Part shown: one piece after another, positions 8,266 to 16,437 of the stretch
Numbering within the stretch: position 1 is the stretch's first letter
Layout: each line of letters starts with the position of its first letter
From: Dehalococcoidia bacterium
Lineage (GTDB): Bacteria > Chloroflexota > Dehalococcoidia > Lucifugimonadales > UBA1123
Length of the DNA: 64,000 nucleotides
Assembly (NCBI GenBank): GCA_009838465.1
Contig: VXRN01000023.1
Span: 124,001 to 188,000, forward strand
Direction: 5' to 3'
Translations under genes and position numbers: made by a program
Notes under the pieces: generated by a model
What the model saw: the letters and a program-made list of their open reading frames with translations, nothing else
Told to the model about the DNA's origin: nothing
The model's database searches: none

Positions 8266-9711
8266 GTGCGCTCTCCTTGGAATCCCAAGCCAGGCGACCA
8301 GTTGGTCAGACAGCCCAGACAAGCTGAACTGGGCCCCGTGACTGTTGCGGTAGAACAGAGGGAGACTAAATCCAGGGCGTCTGCCACGCCGCTGCTCCTG
8401 ATCTATTCCTTCGCAGCCCTGGTACTCGTCGCGACGCTTCTGCTGGCGCTTCCGTTTACGCATCATGGGGAGAACGGACTTGATCATCTCTTCGTGGCTC
8501 TGTTTACCGCAACCTCCGCCGTAACCGTAACCGGACTGGTAGTACAGGATACCGCCACTTACTGGACTACCGGCGGGCAGCTGATACTGGCCGGAATAAT
8601 TTTCGTGGGCGGGCTTGGTTTCATGACCCTGGCCACTTTCGCCATCGTTCTGATAGGTCAGCAGGTCACGCTGTCCCAACGGCTGCTGATACAAGAGAGT
8701 TTCGGGGGCGAGTTGATGGGAACGGGACACGGAGGACTTGTCCGACTCGCGGTTGGGATTGTAACCTTCGCCGTAGTCAGCCAAGCCGTCGCGTTTGCCA
8801 TCCTCGCGATTAAGTTCTGGGCGATCTACCCTCCTGGACAGGCTCTTTTGCAAGCATTGTTTCAAGCGGTGTCTGCCTTTAACAACGCGGGTTTCATAAT
8901 TCTCCCACATGAGGAAGGGATGGTCGCATATCAGAGGGACGCAGTTGTTATCGGGGTCACCGCCTTTATGATATTTATGGGCGCGATCAGCTACGGTGTC
9001 CTGTTTGATATGGTGAGACACCGAAAGCCCCGGCTCTTTGGATTGACCACCAAGTTAGTGCTCACTATGACTGCTGTCTTGATTCTTCTAGGCGTCGCCA
9101 TCTTCCTCGTGTTCGAGTATCGCAATCCCGAAACTCTGGGACATCTGCCGGTCAGCCAGAAGGTGACCACTTCACTCTTCGAGTCGGTCAGCGGCAGAAC
9201 CGCCGGGTTTTCTACTCTTGATTACTCAGAGACGGAACAAGAGACAAATTTCATGATGACCGGCTTGATGTTCATCGGGGGCGCCTCGGCCTCGGTCGCG
9301 GGAGGTCTCAAGGTCAACACTCTAGCCGTGGTGCTGGTCGCGGTATTCTCTACGATTCGCGGCATAAGCGCTACGTCCGCTTTTGGTCGAGAGATTCCGG
9401 CCAGGCAGGTCAGAAGCGCGCTGGTTATAGGCGCGATTGCCACCGCTATTGTATTCGTAGTCGTAGTTTCACTTAGTATCACTGATGGTGCATTCGATTT
9501 TCTTGACCTGTTCTTCGAAGGTGTTTCCGCCTTCGGCACCGTCGGGCTGAGTACCGGGGTGACTCCTGCGCTCTCACAGTGGGGGCAGTTGATTCTGATT
9601 TTTGCGATGTTTATCGGACGAGTGGGACCGTTTACCATAGGGATAGCCATGGCCCAGCAGTCGGATGTGGACAGGTATCGGTTCGTCGAAGAACGCGTTA
9701 CAATAGGGTGA
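8266..9711 (+). CDS. ktrB: Trk/Ktr potassium channel subunit (TrkH/KtrB)
   Basis: A 481-residue ion-conducting subunit of a Trk/Ktr potassium uptake system. All four pore-loop filter sequences are visible: SAVTVTGLVV, SAFNNAGFII, SGRTAGFSTL and SAFGTVGLSTGV. Each keeps the filter glycine, and each follows a transmembrane helix in the repeated M1-P-M2 pattern. The first ~35 residues are cytosolic and poorly conserved. The GTG at 8266 is used here, but a GTG at 8338 (TVAVEQRETK) would give a more typical length. It heads a run of same-strand genes with its cytosolic regulators. The KtrA-sized partner downstream favours a Ktr rather than Trk assignment. Confidence 0.88.
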   Translation: MRSPWNPKPGDQLVRQPRQAELGPVTVAVEQRETKSRASATPLLLIYSFAALVLVATLLLALPFTHHGENGLDHLFVALFTATSAVTVTGLVVQDTATYWTTGGQLILAGIIFVGGLGFMTLATFAIVLIGQQVTLSQRLLIQESFGGELMGTGHGGLVRLAVGIVTFAVVSQAVAFAILAIKFWAIYPPGQALLQALFQAVSAFNNAGFIILPHEEGMVAYQRDAVVIGVTAFMIFMGAISYGVLFDMVRHRKPRLFGLTTKLVLTMTAVLILLGVAIFLVFEYRNPETLGHLPVSQKVTTSLFESVSGRTAGFSTLDYSETEQETNFMMTGLMFIGGASASVAGGLKVNTLAVVLVAVFSTIRGISATSAFGREIPARQVRSALVIGAIATAIVFVVVVSLSITDGAFDFLDLFFEGVSAFGTVGLSTGVTPALSQWGQLILIFAMFIGRVGPFTIGIAMAQQSDVDRYRFVEERVTIG

Positions 9712-9723
9712 GATGATTGTATG

Positions 9724-9876
9724 AGTCCCCTCTCCTTTGATGGGCTCACAACGGTAGGTGAATGAGAAAACCGGCCATGAATGTAGGCAGAGAATCCCCT
9801 CTCCCTCTGGGAGAGGGTTAGGGTGAGGGTAAAATACCTACCCCCCTCAGCCCTTGGTGGGAAAGGGCTAGGGTGA
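9724..9876. repeat. G/C-skewed dispersed repeat, locus 2
   Basis: It contains CCCCTCTCCTTTGATGGGCT, then CCCCTCTCCCTCTGGGAGAG followed by GGTTAGGGTGAGGGTAAAAT, and then CTCAGCCCTTGGTGGGAAAG. The order of units matches 7177-7395 and 19438-19583. It lies between ktrB and ktrA, so it is presumably inside a transcribed spacer. Confidence 0.8.
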
Positions 9877-9960
9877 TTACTTGCACGCTGGCCATTGCTA
9901 GGCAAGCGACAAGACTAATGCAATTTTCTTAAGTGGTGAATTGATTCAGGGGCTGTTTCA

Positions 9961-10653
9961 ATGAAGAGACAAATAGCAATCCTAGGTCTTGGAAGGTTCG
10001 GCTCCAGTGTAGCCCGCTCGCTGTACAACTTGGGACACGATGTACTTGCGATGGATAAGGACGATGCGCGTGTCCAGGGCATAGTAGGCAAGGCTACCTA
10101 CCCACTTACCGGGGACTGTACGAACGATGCCGTACTCAAGGAAATTGGAATAACCGATTACGATGCGGTGGTGGTGGCAATCGGCTCTGACATCGTGGCA
10201 AGCGTTATGACTTCGGTGATTCTGAAGACCATGGGTGTCTCATACGTCGTTTCCAGGGCCCACGATGAACTTCACGGCAGTACTTTGTCGCGCATAGGCG
10301 TGGACAAGGTTGTACACGCCGAGGACGAGACGGGAATCCGGTTGGCCCACAGTATGTTCAACCCCAACGTGGAAGAATATCTTGAGATAACTCCTAACTT
10401 CGGCATCAGCAAGTTGCGAGTGCCTGACAGATTCTTCGGGATGAGTCTGAAGGAACTGGGCTTTTCCGGCCCCAGGAACAAATATGGGCTGACCGTAATG
10501 GCCATACGGCGCGGTCGGAATGTTACTCTGAATCCGCACATGGATGACGTGGTGAATGCGGGTGACTGGATGATTCTGGCCGGACAGGATGAGGTACTGG
10601 ATATGGTAGGCGATACTATTCAGGGAATTGTCCCTCTGGACGAGAGTGCATAG
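9961..10653 (+). CDS. ktrA: KtrA-type potassium channel regulator
   Basis: A 230-residue cytosolic regulator with one RCK_N (TrkA-N) domain, starting IAILGLGRFGSSVARSLY with the acidic ribose-binding Asp in AMDKDD. It also has one RCK_C (TrkA-C) domain after about residue 140 (YLEITPNFGISKLRVPDRFF). This is the KtrA architecture, not the doubled TrkA one. Such proteins form octameric rings that bind ATP/ADP or NAD(H) and gate the membrane subunit encoded just upstream. Confidence 0.9.
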   Translation: MKRQIAILGLGRFGSSVARSLYNLGHDVLAMDKDDARVQGIVGKATYPLTGDCTNDAVLKEIGITDYDAVVVAIGSDIVASVMTSVILKTMGVSYVVSRAHDELHGSTLSRIGVDKVVHAEDETGIRLAHSMFNPNVEEYLEITPNFGISKLRVPDRFFGMSLKELGFSGPRNKYGLTVMAIRRGRNVTLNPHMDDVVNAGDWMILAGQDEVLDMVGDTIQGIVPLDESA

Positions 10654-10691
10654 TAATTTGGCTTTCCCATGCCTGACGTAGGGGTTTTAAC

Positions 10692-11216
10692 TTGCTTAAT
10701 CGCATAAGACAGGCTGCTCAGAGACGCGATTCAGCTCGAAACGGTGTCCGGGTTCCGTCCGTGCTGGTTCCTGTAACCGGAGCGGCGTACGACGAGGAAG
10801 TTGTGAGGCTTGGGTGTGAACTGCTTGAGTCGAGTCAAAGCAGCCTCCATATTCTCTATGTGATCGAAGTGTCCCGCGAGTATCCGCTTGATGCCGCTAT
10901 GAACTCAGTCTATATGTCTGGCGAACGAGTTCTCAACAGGATGGAGGAGATTGCAAGCGATTACAAGTGCATTCTGAGCGCCGAGATCGTTCAGGTTCGC
11001 AGGGCGGGAGCGGCAATTGTGCGTGAAGCGGTGTTCAAGGAAGTGGACGCCATCGTCATAGGAATGTCCTATAAAGAGACCTATGGTGTGTATTCACTGG
11101 ATGAGCACATTCAGTACGTGCTGAGATATGCCCCCTGTAGGGTGATACTGTCGCGTGAGCCCTTGGCGTCGCGCGCCTCCTCACAGGCTGCTTCTTCTTT
11201 TGGACGAAGTATATGA
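10692..11216 (+). CDS. universal stress protein (UspA-like)
   Basis: A 174-residue Usp domain protein. It starts at a TTG with PSVLVPVTGAAYDEEVVRLG near residue 22 and shows ILYVIEVSREYPLD near residue 53. The ATP-type ending has become IVIGMSYKETYGVYSLDEH near residue 120, where the usual G-x2-G-x9-G loop is not clear. Usp proteins of this kind are often encoded with potassium channels and can bind cyclic-di-AMP or ATP. Its stop overlaps the start of the next TrkA-N gene by 4 nt, so it belongs to the potassium operon and may sense nucleotides for it. Confidence 0.72.
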   Translation: MLNRIRQAAQRRDSARNGVRVPSVLVPVTGAAYDEEVVRLGCELLESSQSSLHILYVIEVSREYPLDAAMNSVYMSGERVLNRMEEIASDYKCILSAEIVQVRRAGAAIVREAVFKEVDAIVIGMSYKETYGVYSLDEHIQYVLRYAPCRVILSREPLASRASSQAASSFGRSI

Positions 11217-11665
11217 CCAGCAATACTAGACTTTTGGTTAAGAAGGTCGTCATAGGCGGCTGTGGTCGCACTGGCGTGGTCTTGGCTTCCACTCTGTGTG
11301 AATCGGGCAGTCCTGTGCAGGTGTTGGACTCGAATCCCTCCGCCTTCGACCGCCTGCCTCCGGATCTGGTCAGTAGCGGCAGGGTGCAGCCGCGTCTGGC
11401 GGACGTTACCCTGGCATCGAGCCTCCGTATCGCCCGCGCTCAGGACGCGGATGTGTTCATTTCCGTGACTGGCAGCGATTCCGTGAACGCCACCGCGGCT
11501 CAGATAGCCCACCACATACTCAGAGTGCCGACCGTCATTTGCCGGACCGACGATCCGGTGAAGCGAGGAATGTATGAGACTCTCGACATAACCGCCGTTA
11601 GCCAGGCCGATCTTATCCGGGATATGGTTATCCGTATTGTGAGTGATGGAGGAACGGGCCAATAG
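11213..11665 (+). CDS. single-domain TrkA-N (RCK_N) protein, first copy
   Basis: A 150-residue protein that holds only the Rossmann RCK_N domain: KVVIGGCGRTGVVLASTLCE near residue 10 with Asp in QVLDSNP, and VFISVTGSDSVN near residue 80. There is no TrkA-C domain, which is normally needed for ligand control. It overlaps the usp gene by 4 nt and is followed after 8 nt by a second single-domain TrkA-N gene. The two may pair like the halves of full TrkA. This is inferred from operon order only. Confidence 0.8.
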   Translation: MTSNTRLLVKKVVIGGCGRTGVVLASTLCESGSPVQVLDSNPSAFDRLPPDLVSSGRVQPRLADVTLASSLRIARAQDADVFISVTGSDSVNATAAQIAHHILRVPTVICRTDDPVKRGMYETLDITAVSQADLIRDMVIRIVSDGGTGQ

Positions 11666-11673
11666 CCCAACTT

Positions 11674-12102
11674 ATGTACGTGATAATTGTTGGGGCCGGA
11701 AGAGTTGGCACTGCCGTTGCTCGCCGACTTCTGGAGGTTGACCAAGAGATTACTGTAATCGAGCGCGACCCCGGAAGGTGCGCGGCGCTTGAGTCCGAGA
11801 TTGGAGGTGTTGTCGTACAGGGCGACGCGACTGAATTCAATGTGCTCGCTAAGGCGGGTGCCATGCGCGCGCAGGTATTGATTGCCACAGGCAGGCGGGA
11901 CCATGAAAATCTGGTCGTCTGTCAGATGGCCAAGAATCTATTCAATGTAGGTCGTGTAATGTCCATTGTGAATGTGTCCGAGCACATCGAGCTTTTCGAC
12001 AGGCTTGAAATTGATGTCTCTATTGATGCCTCTTTGATGTTTGTGGATTCCTTCATGAACGGTATGGAAGAACTCCTGGATGAGGAAACCGGAGGCGCAT
12101 GA
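11674..12102 (+). CDS. single-domain TrkA-N (RCK_N) protein, second copy
   Basis: A 142-residue RCK_N protein: YVIIVGAGRVGTAVARRLLE at residue 2 with Glu in TVIERDPGR, VVVQGDATEF near residue 48 and VLIATGRRDHEN near residue 68. Like its neighbour it lacks the C-terminal ligand domain. It is the last potassium-system gene of the cluster; pheA follows 13 nt later on the same strand. Confidence 0.82.
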   Translation: MYVIIVGAGRVGTAVARRLLEVDQEITVIERDPGRCAALESEIGGVVVQGDATEFNVLAKAGAMRAQVLIATGRRDHENLVVCQMAKNLFNVGRVMSIVNVSEHIELFDRLEIDVSIDASLMFVDSFMNGMEELLDEETGGA

Positions 12103-12115
12103 TGAAAGGGCAGGC

Positions 12116-12943
12116 ATGAGACTAGCTTATCTTGGACCGGAAGGTACGTACAGTGAACAGGCCGCAATTGACTATGCCGCCGACTTCGTCCGGGTCCCAT
12201 ACAGCGGGATTCCGGCTGTAGTAAGGGCTGTGGAGCTGGGAGAGGTCGAGGAGGCCATTGTCCCCATAGAGAACAGCCTGGAAGGCGTGGTTACGTTCAC
12301 TGTCGATCTGTTGATCCATGAATCGCCGCTAAAGATCAGGGGCGAGGTTATAGTCCCAATACATCATCAGTTGTTGATGAATCCCGGAGTAGGCATGGAG
12401 GAAATCCGGGTCGTCTATTCGCATCCTCAGGCGATAGCGCAGTGCAGAGGATACTTGAGCCGCAATTTGCCGAACGCCGAACACGTGGCGGCCCTCAGCA
12501 CTGCCAGCGCCGTGGAGGACATGAATTCCAGCAGGTATCCCGCCGCGGCCATTTCGAGCCGACGGGCCGCCGAACTCTTCCACGCCAGAATAGTGGAGTC
12601 GAACATAGAGGACGTCAGAAACAACCTGACGCGGTTCGTCGTTCTAGCCGCCGGAGACAGCGAGCGCACTGGCGACGACAAGACCTCGATATGCTTCGAC
12701 TTCTCCCATGACGCCCCGGGAACCTTATACGGCGCGCTGGGAGAACTCGCTACGCGGGGAATCAACATGATCAAGATAGAGTCGCGCCCAGATAGAAGAA
12801 GCCTGGGAAAGTACGTGTTCCTGATAGACATGGACGGTCATCGAGATGACCCGGTGGTCTCCGACGCGCTGGACGGCGTGAGGAGACGCGCCTCTCTCTT
12901 CAAGATATTCGGGTCCTACCCGAAGGCGCGGATTTCGGAGTAA
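12116..12943 (+). CDS. pheA: prephenate dehydratase
   Basis: A 275-residue monofunctional prephenate dehydratase that converts prephenate to phenylpyruvate for phenylalanine synthesis. It begins LAYLGPEGTYSEQAA and carries VPIENSLEGVV near residue 51. The catalytic TRF motif is in NNLTRFVVLA near residue 170. A C-terminal ACT domain with the phenylalanine-binding ESRP (NMIKIESRPDRRSLGKY) follows near residue 215, so feedback inhibition by phenylalanine is expected. There is no chorismate mutase domain. The ATG at 12116 has AAAGGG upstream and starts directly at the conserved N-terminus. The gene trails the potassium operon, a coincidental-looking pairing. Confidence 0.94.
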   Translation: MRLAYLGPEGTYSEQAAIDYAADFVRVPYSGIPAVVRAVELGEVEEAIVPIENSLEGVVTFTVDLLIHESPLKIRGEVIVPIHHQLLMNPGVGMEEIRVVYSHPQAIAQCRGYLSRNLPNAEHVAALSTASAVEDMNSSRYPAAAISSRRAAELFHARIVESNIEDVRNNLTRFVVLAAGDSERTGDDKTSICFDFSHDAPGTLYGALGELATRGINMIKIESRPDRRSLGKYVFLIDMDGHRDDPVVSDALDGVRRRASLFKIFGSYPKARISE

Positions 12944-12987
12944 TACCCTTTCATTCTGATTAGGACATGAATCTCAGACGCAGGCAA

Positions 12988-13019
12988 GATCGTCCTTCGA
13001 CAGGCTCAGGACGAACGGT
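12988..13019. repeat. palindromic TTCGACAGGCTCAGG repeat unit
   Basis: The unit CGTCCTTCGACAGGCTCAGG is followed by ACGAACGG, a near palindrome. It is related to the units inside 21891-22010 and at 1-60 and lies in the gap after pheA. Confidence 0.6.
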
Positions 13020-13096
13020 GGAAGCATCAAAAATCTGGCGCGCAGCCGTGGGAACACGACGACGTTACTCCGAATTGGTGTAATACTTCAAACAGG

Positions 13097-13127
13097 AAGG
13101 GCGGGAGTCATAGACCTCCCGCCCTTT
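13097..13127. terminator. rho-independent terminator between convergent genes
   Basis: AAGGGCGGGAG (13097-13107) pairs with CTCCCGCCCTT (13116-13126) around an 8-nt loop. TTTT follows on the + strand. It lies between pheA and the convergent ytxH-like gene. Confidence 0.8.
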
Positions 13128-13147
13128 TGAATCAGATGATCCTGCAT

Positions 13148-13534
13148 CTATGCCCTGTCGGCCTCGGAGGCTTCTGGCGCAGCTTCCTGGCCATTGCCCC
13201 GATTCCTGGCCGCGTCAACTCTCTGCCGCGCTGTGGCGACCGCTTCCGCCCCTGTTTCGCGAGCATTCTCCAGCGTAGCGGAACCACGCTCTTTCAGCGA
13301 GTCCACCGCAGGTCCGAAGCGTTGGCTGACTTCTTCAACGCGCGCCATTCCTCTGGTACGCACGTCGGCAGCCATCACGTCCGCCTGAGACCTCCATTCC
13401 TCCCCCTTCTTCAGAAGTTCGGCCCTGGTCTCCGCTCCGGACTTGGGCGCGAGCAGAAGCCCCACCAGCCCTCCGATGATTCCGCCTACCAGCAGACCGA
13501 TTAAGAATCCGCCGCCGCCATTTTTATCACTCAT
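13148..13534 (-). CDS. YtxH-domain small membrane-anchored protein
   Basis: A 128-residue YtxH family protein. One glycine-rich membrane segment (FLIGLLVGGIIGGLVGLLLA, residues 10-29) is followed by APKSGAETRAELLKKGEE, the typical YtxH boundary. The rest is a charged helical tail with coiled-coil character. The family is linked to general stress in Bacillus, but its biochemical role is unknown. AAGGAG precedes the ATG. It forms a pair with the membrane protein encoded just upstream at 13572-13877. Confidence 0.85.
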   Translation of the reverse strand: MSDKNGGGGFLIGLLVGGIIGGLVGLLLAPKSGAETRAELLKKGEEWRSQADVMAADVRTRGMARVEEVSQRFGPAVDSLKERGSATLENARETGAEAVATARQRVDAARNRGNGQEAAPEASEADRA

Positions 13535-13571
13535 CTCTAATCTCCTTACATTGACTCTTTAGTGTCAATCT

Positions 13572-13877
13572 TTATTTTTCTTTCTTTCGCCTGCGGCCCA
13601 TCCCCAGTAGGAAACCGAATATCCCACCAACTCCGCGCATCACGCCCGCATTCGACGCGGCAGGTTCGACCACCTTATCCGAAACAGTATTCACGGTGTC
13701 CTGTACCGAGTCCACTGTCTCTTTCACTGTGTTTGCGGTTTCCTGGACGGTATTCAGGAGTTGCCGAATCTTGGCGAGTAAAACCAGTAAAACGATAAGC
13801 GCAACGGTCAGAAGAAGCAGGAATACGATATCCCTCACCAGTCCAACCACGATTGCGATATCGGTTACGATGTTCAA
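13572..13877 (-). CDS. small membrane protein with coiled-coil tail (DUF948-like)
   Basis: A 101-residue protein. A hydrophobic segment at residues 12-36 (FLLLLTVALIVLLVLLAKI) is followed by a heptad-like stretch, TVQETANTVKETVDSVQDTV. It ends with a glycine-rich hydrophobic patch and a basic tail, GMGRRRKKEK. This layout resembles DUF948 proteins that often accompany YtxH, as here. The start is a TTG. The function is unknown; an envelope or stress role is inferred from the pairing. Confidence 0.65.
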   Translation of the reverse strand: MNIVTDIAIVVGLVRDIVFLLLLTVALIVLLVLLAKIRQLLNTVQETANTVKETVDSVQDTVNTVSDKVVEPAASNAGVMRGVGGIFGFLLGMGRRRKKEK

Positions 13878-13966
13878 TTATCCGACCCTTTGGCTAGGTA
13901 TTTGGAATAAGCGTAGCATGTGCAAAATGCGCATCGCAACGCAAACAGGACTCCCAATAACGTGAA

Positions 13967-13990
13967 ATCCGCGCTCGAAGGGGCGCGGAT
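13967..13990 (-). terminator. hairpin after the mfnB-like gene
   Basis: ATCCGCGC (13967-13974) and GCGCGGAT (13983-13990) form an 8-bp stem with an 8-nt loop. On the minus strand the stem is followed by TT. It lies 65 nt past the stop of the gene ending at 14055. Confidence 0.5.
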
Positions 13991-14054
13991 CTCTGCCGTG
14001 GCTATATGTCGTCAAACGATTGAATGTTGGAAACCGTGGCATGAGCGCCGGTAC

Positions 14055-15053
14055 TTAAGGCTTTATCAGCATCCTCGTGGTCCCTGTCTCGTCCTTCCGC
14101 TGTGTAAGAACGCTGTGACTGGATTCCTCGGCCCACACGACCACATCATATGTGTTGAGTACGTCCGGAATGATTACCTCGATGAATGACTCCGAATCCT
14201 GCTCGATCTGGGCGGTAAGAGCGGCCAGTATTCCGGCGCATGTCTTTCCGGTTCCGTCTATCACTATCCAACCGTTAGAACCATTCGCGCCGTTCGCGTC
14301 CGCGCTGTTACCTGCCATGATCCGCGCCTCTCTGACGCTGATCTGTCCTGTCTCCCGCAGACGGAGCTGCCTGGTGAACTCGGCAACCGCGTCCCTGTGG
14401 ACCGCAGAGTCCCGGTCGCCCTTCTGGCAGACGGCGCCACGGACTCCAACGATGTCGGGATTTATGCGCGCCAGCTCATCCAGGTCGGACATCTTCAGAT
14501 GGCCCGAGAGGGCGGTGGACATTCCACTCTTCTTGCCTGACAGAACCATGTCCCTGAGTTCCGGCTCGGGGATGAAGTCGAAGAGGTTCCTGCCGTCCTT
14601 CGTCAGAGTGTCAATCAGCCATCCGTCGCACTTGCTGGCCTCGGCCAGGTCCACCATGTGGCTGGCGTCGAGTCCATCGTATAGAGGATTGTCGGCGAAC
14701 AGCGAGCCGATGAGCTTGGTGTCGAATCCGTTCAGCGCCTCCTTACATTCGCTCAGAATCTCGACCGCCTGGTTGTACTCGGTCTGCATGAAGCCGACCT
14801 TCACCGAGGTCGCATCGAGTATGCCCGCCGTGTAAACAGCCATCGCTACCGTGCCTGCCTGATTCGGAACCACACCCAGCGTAACGCTCGCGTGCCGGTC
14901 CATAGGAATGGAATCTCTGACCGCCTTGACGGTCAGCGGATGGGCCGAACCTACCAAGGCTTCCTGGAGGTTCTTGACATCAACGATGTCCGCGCCACCG
15001 TGAAGCGCCTCAATGGCTTCATTTAGATTCTGTACGCTTACCATGAGGAGCAT
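14055..15053 (-). CDS. mfnB: MfnB-like (5-formylfuran-3-yl)methyl phosphate synthase fused to a TusA-like domain
   Basis: A protein of 332 residues. The N-terminal ~235 residues match MfnB (DUF556), which condenses two glyceraldehyde-3-phosphates into the furan precursor of methanofuran. Visible family residues are VDVKNLQEALVGS (Asp and Schiff-base Lys, near residue 25), TSVKVGF near 83 and LIDTLTKDGRNLFDF near 148. Residues 262-332 look like a TusA/SirA sulfur-carrier fold (IDGTGKTCAGILAALTAQIE), with Cys in the place of the TusA CPxP cysteine but without the CP pair. GAGGTGG precedes the ATG. The N-terminal family is certain; the C-terminal call is by fold resemblance. Bacterial MfnB is otherwise best known from methylotrophs. 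Confidence 0.8.
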   Translation of the reverse strand: MLLMVSVQNLNEAIEALHGGADIVDVKNLQEALVGSAHPLTVKAVRDSIPMDRHASVTLGVVPNQAGTVAMAVYTAGILDATSVKVGFMQTEYNQAVEILSECKEALNGFDTKLIGSLFADNPLYDGLDASHMVDLAEASKCDGWLIDTLTKDGRNLFDFIPEPELRDMVLSGKKSGMSTALSGHLKMSDLDELARINPDIVGVRGAVCQKGDRDSAVHRDAVAEFTRQLRLRETGQISVREARIMAGNSADANGANGSNGWIVIDGTGKTCAGILAALTAQIEQDSESFIEVIIPDVLNTYDVVVWAEESSHSVLTQRKDETGTTRMLIKP

Positions 15054-15121
15054 AGGAGTCCACCTCTATGCGAGTTGTCGGTTGTTTGACGTCGGTATCC
15101 GCAGGGCGATATTTCGTATCG

Positions 15122-16096
15122 CTACGGCACCTGGGAAAGCGCCGCTTCAACATCTGCCTTGAGCTCAGCCTTCTCGTCCTCCGACAGATCGGAGAGCGGT
15201 GGTCTTACGTGTCCGTGCTCAAGTCCCATCAGTTCGCCCCAGTATTTGCACATTGAAGCAGGAAGCGCGCCTCCGAACTTCTGGACCGTGTATCCCCACC
15301 ACTTGTCCGAGACTTGCTTGATGGGCTTGACGTGCGAGGCGTAGAAGTCGTCATCGAGATCGCCGCGCATCGCCTTGTCTATGAACTGGACATAGTAGTT
15401 CCTGTCCGGGGTGTCGAATCGCCAGTCCGAGGTGTTGGCGAACATCACCTGCTGCTCGAAGCCCAGTTCACGCCCCTTGAACAGTATCCACTCGTCCGGC
15501 GTGCTGATTATGGCGTCCTGCCCGACCAGTTGGTGCGTCTCGATGGATAGTTCCTGGTTGAAACTGGCCTCCTTGACGCCGACCACGTTGGGTATTCGGC
15601 ATATCCTCTGGAGTCCCTGCGCGCTCATTAGCGTACCGAACTGTGGGGAGTTGTAGTACATGATGGCAAGATTGGTGTTGTCTGCCAGAACCTTAACCCA
15701 TTCCACTACCTGGTCTTCCAGGTTGGTTACGAAATACGGCGCGGCGACTATCAGGAGGTCGAACCCAACGCCCTCAGCGTGCTGGGCGAGGCTTATCATC
15801 TCCTTGGATGAGGTGTGGGAGACGTGCGCGCCTATCGGCCACTCGCCGCCCGACTCCTCCGCCACGATGTCGTACACACTCAAGCGCTCCTCTCGGTCCA
15901 GGCTCCAGAACTCCCCCATGCCCCAGGTGCAGCCTGCCCCATGAGTGCCAAGCGACCGGACGTGGGATATGTTACTTCTCAGACCCTCTTCGTCGAGTTC
16001 GTCATCGGGAGTGAAGGGTGTCATCAGTGTGGACCATTGGCCGCGCAGATTCTCCCGCGCCCAGTCCATTGCTTCGGTCTTTGTGTACTCGGCCAT
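15122..16096 (-). CDS. dihydrodipicolinate synthase/N-acetylneuraminate lyase family aldolase
   Basis: A 324-residue class I aldolase of the DapA/NanA superfamily. The Schiff-base lysine lies in NVVGVKEASF near residue 165 and the catalytic tyrosine in AIMYYNSPQFG near residue 138. The GMGEF segment near residue 46 is the substrate-loop motif, which differs from the classical GTTGE of true DapA. The protein is about 30 residues longer than DapA. The enzyme therefore more likely cleaves or makes a keto-acid adduct other than dihydrodipicolinate. I chose the ATG at 16096 because CGGAG precedes it; a TTG 39 nt upstream is possible. Element D lies directly upstream. Confidence 0.82.
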   Translation of the reverse strand: MAEYTKTEAMDWARENLRGQWSTLMTPFTPDDELDEEGLRSNISHVRSLGTHGAGCTWGMGEFWSLDREERLSVYDIVAEESGGEWPIGAHVSHTSSKEMISLAQHAEGVGFDLLIVAAPYFVTNLEDQVVEWVKVLADNTNLAIMYYNSPQFGTLMSAQGLQRICRIPNVVGVKEASFNQELSIETHQLVGQDAIISTPDEWILFKGRELGFEQQVMFANTSDWRFDTPDRNYYVQFIDKAMRGDLDDDFYASHVKPIKQVSDKWWGYTVQKFGGALPASMCKYWGELMGLEHGHVRPPLSDLSEDEKAELKADVEAALSQVP

Positions 16097-16242
16097 CTGT
16101 CGCTCCGCAGCTTGAAACTTGGACGGTCTCGCCAAGCGAAACTGTCAGCAAATCCGACAAAAGTATCTTAGCTAGGGCGATATGCGGTGTCAACAAAGTG
16201 TTGCGCTGGGAAACAGGGGACGGGACGTGTTCGCATATATCT

Positions 16243-16404
16243 TGATTTATATTAGCGCTGGTGGGTTCTAGGTGGGGTTGTGGTGACGCTTCAGGTGGTT
16301 CTCAGCCTGGAAATGGGTGGATTTAGCTATGAAATCAGCCCGATTTACCCTAGGGGAAATTTTTCCCGGCGGATTTTGCTGCCATCTATAAGCCCTGCAT
16401 TATA
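16243..16404 (-). ncRNA. candidate transcribed element D (diverged member of the CACCTG-array family)
   Basis: Read on the minus strand it has TATAAT (complement of 16399-16404), GGGAAAAATTTCCCC, TAGCTAAATCCACCC, then CCACCTGAAGCGTCACCAC and further CCACC units, and ends with AATATAAATC near 16246. The order of parts follows elements A and B, but the CTACAC box and the CAGGTG half are missing. It occupies the 341-bp gap between rpmB and the DapA-family gene, same strand, about 150 nt upstream of that gene. No other feature is seen in the gap. Confidence 0.3.
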
Positions 16405-16437
16405 TACATTTGGCAATGGGTCGTCGGCATTTAGCCG

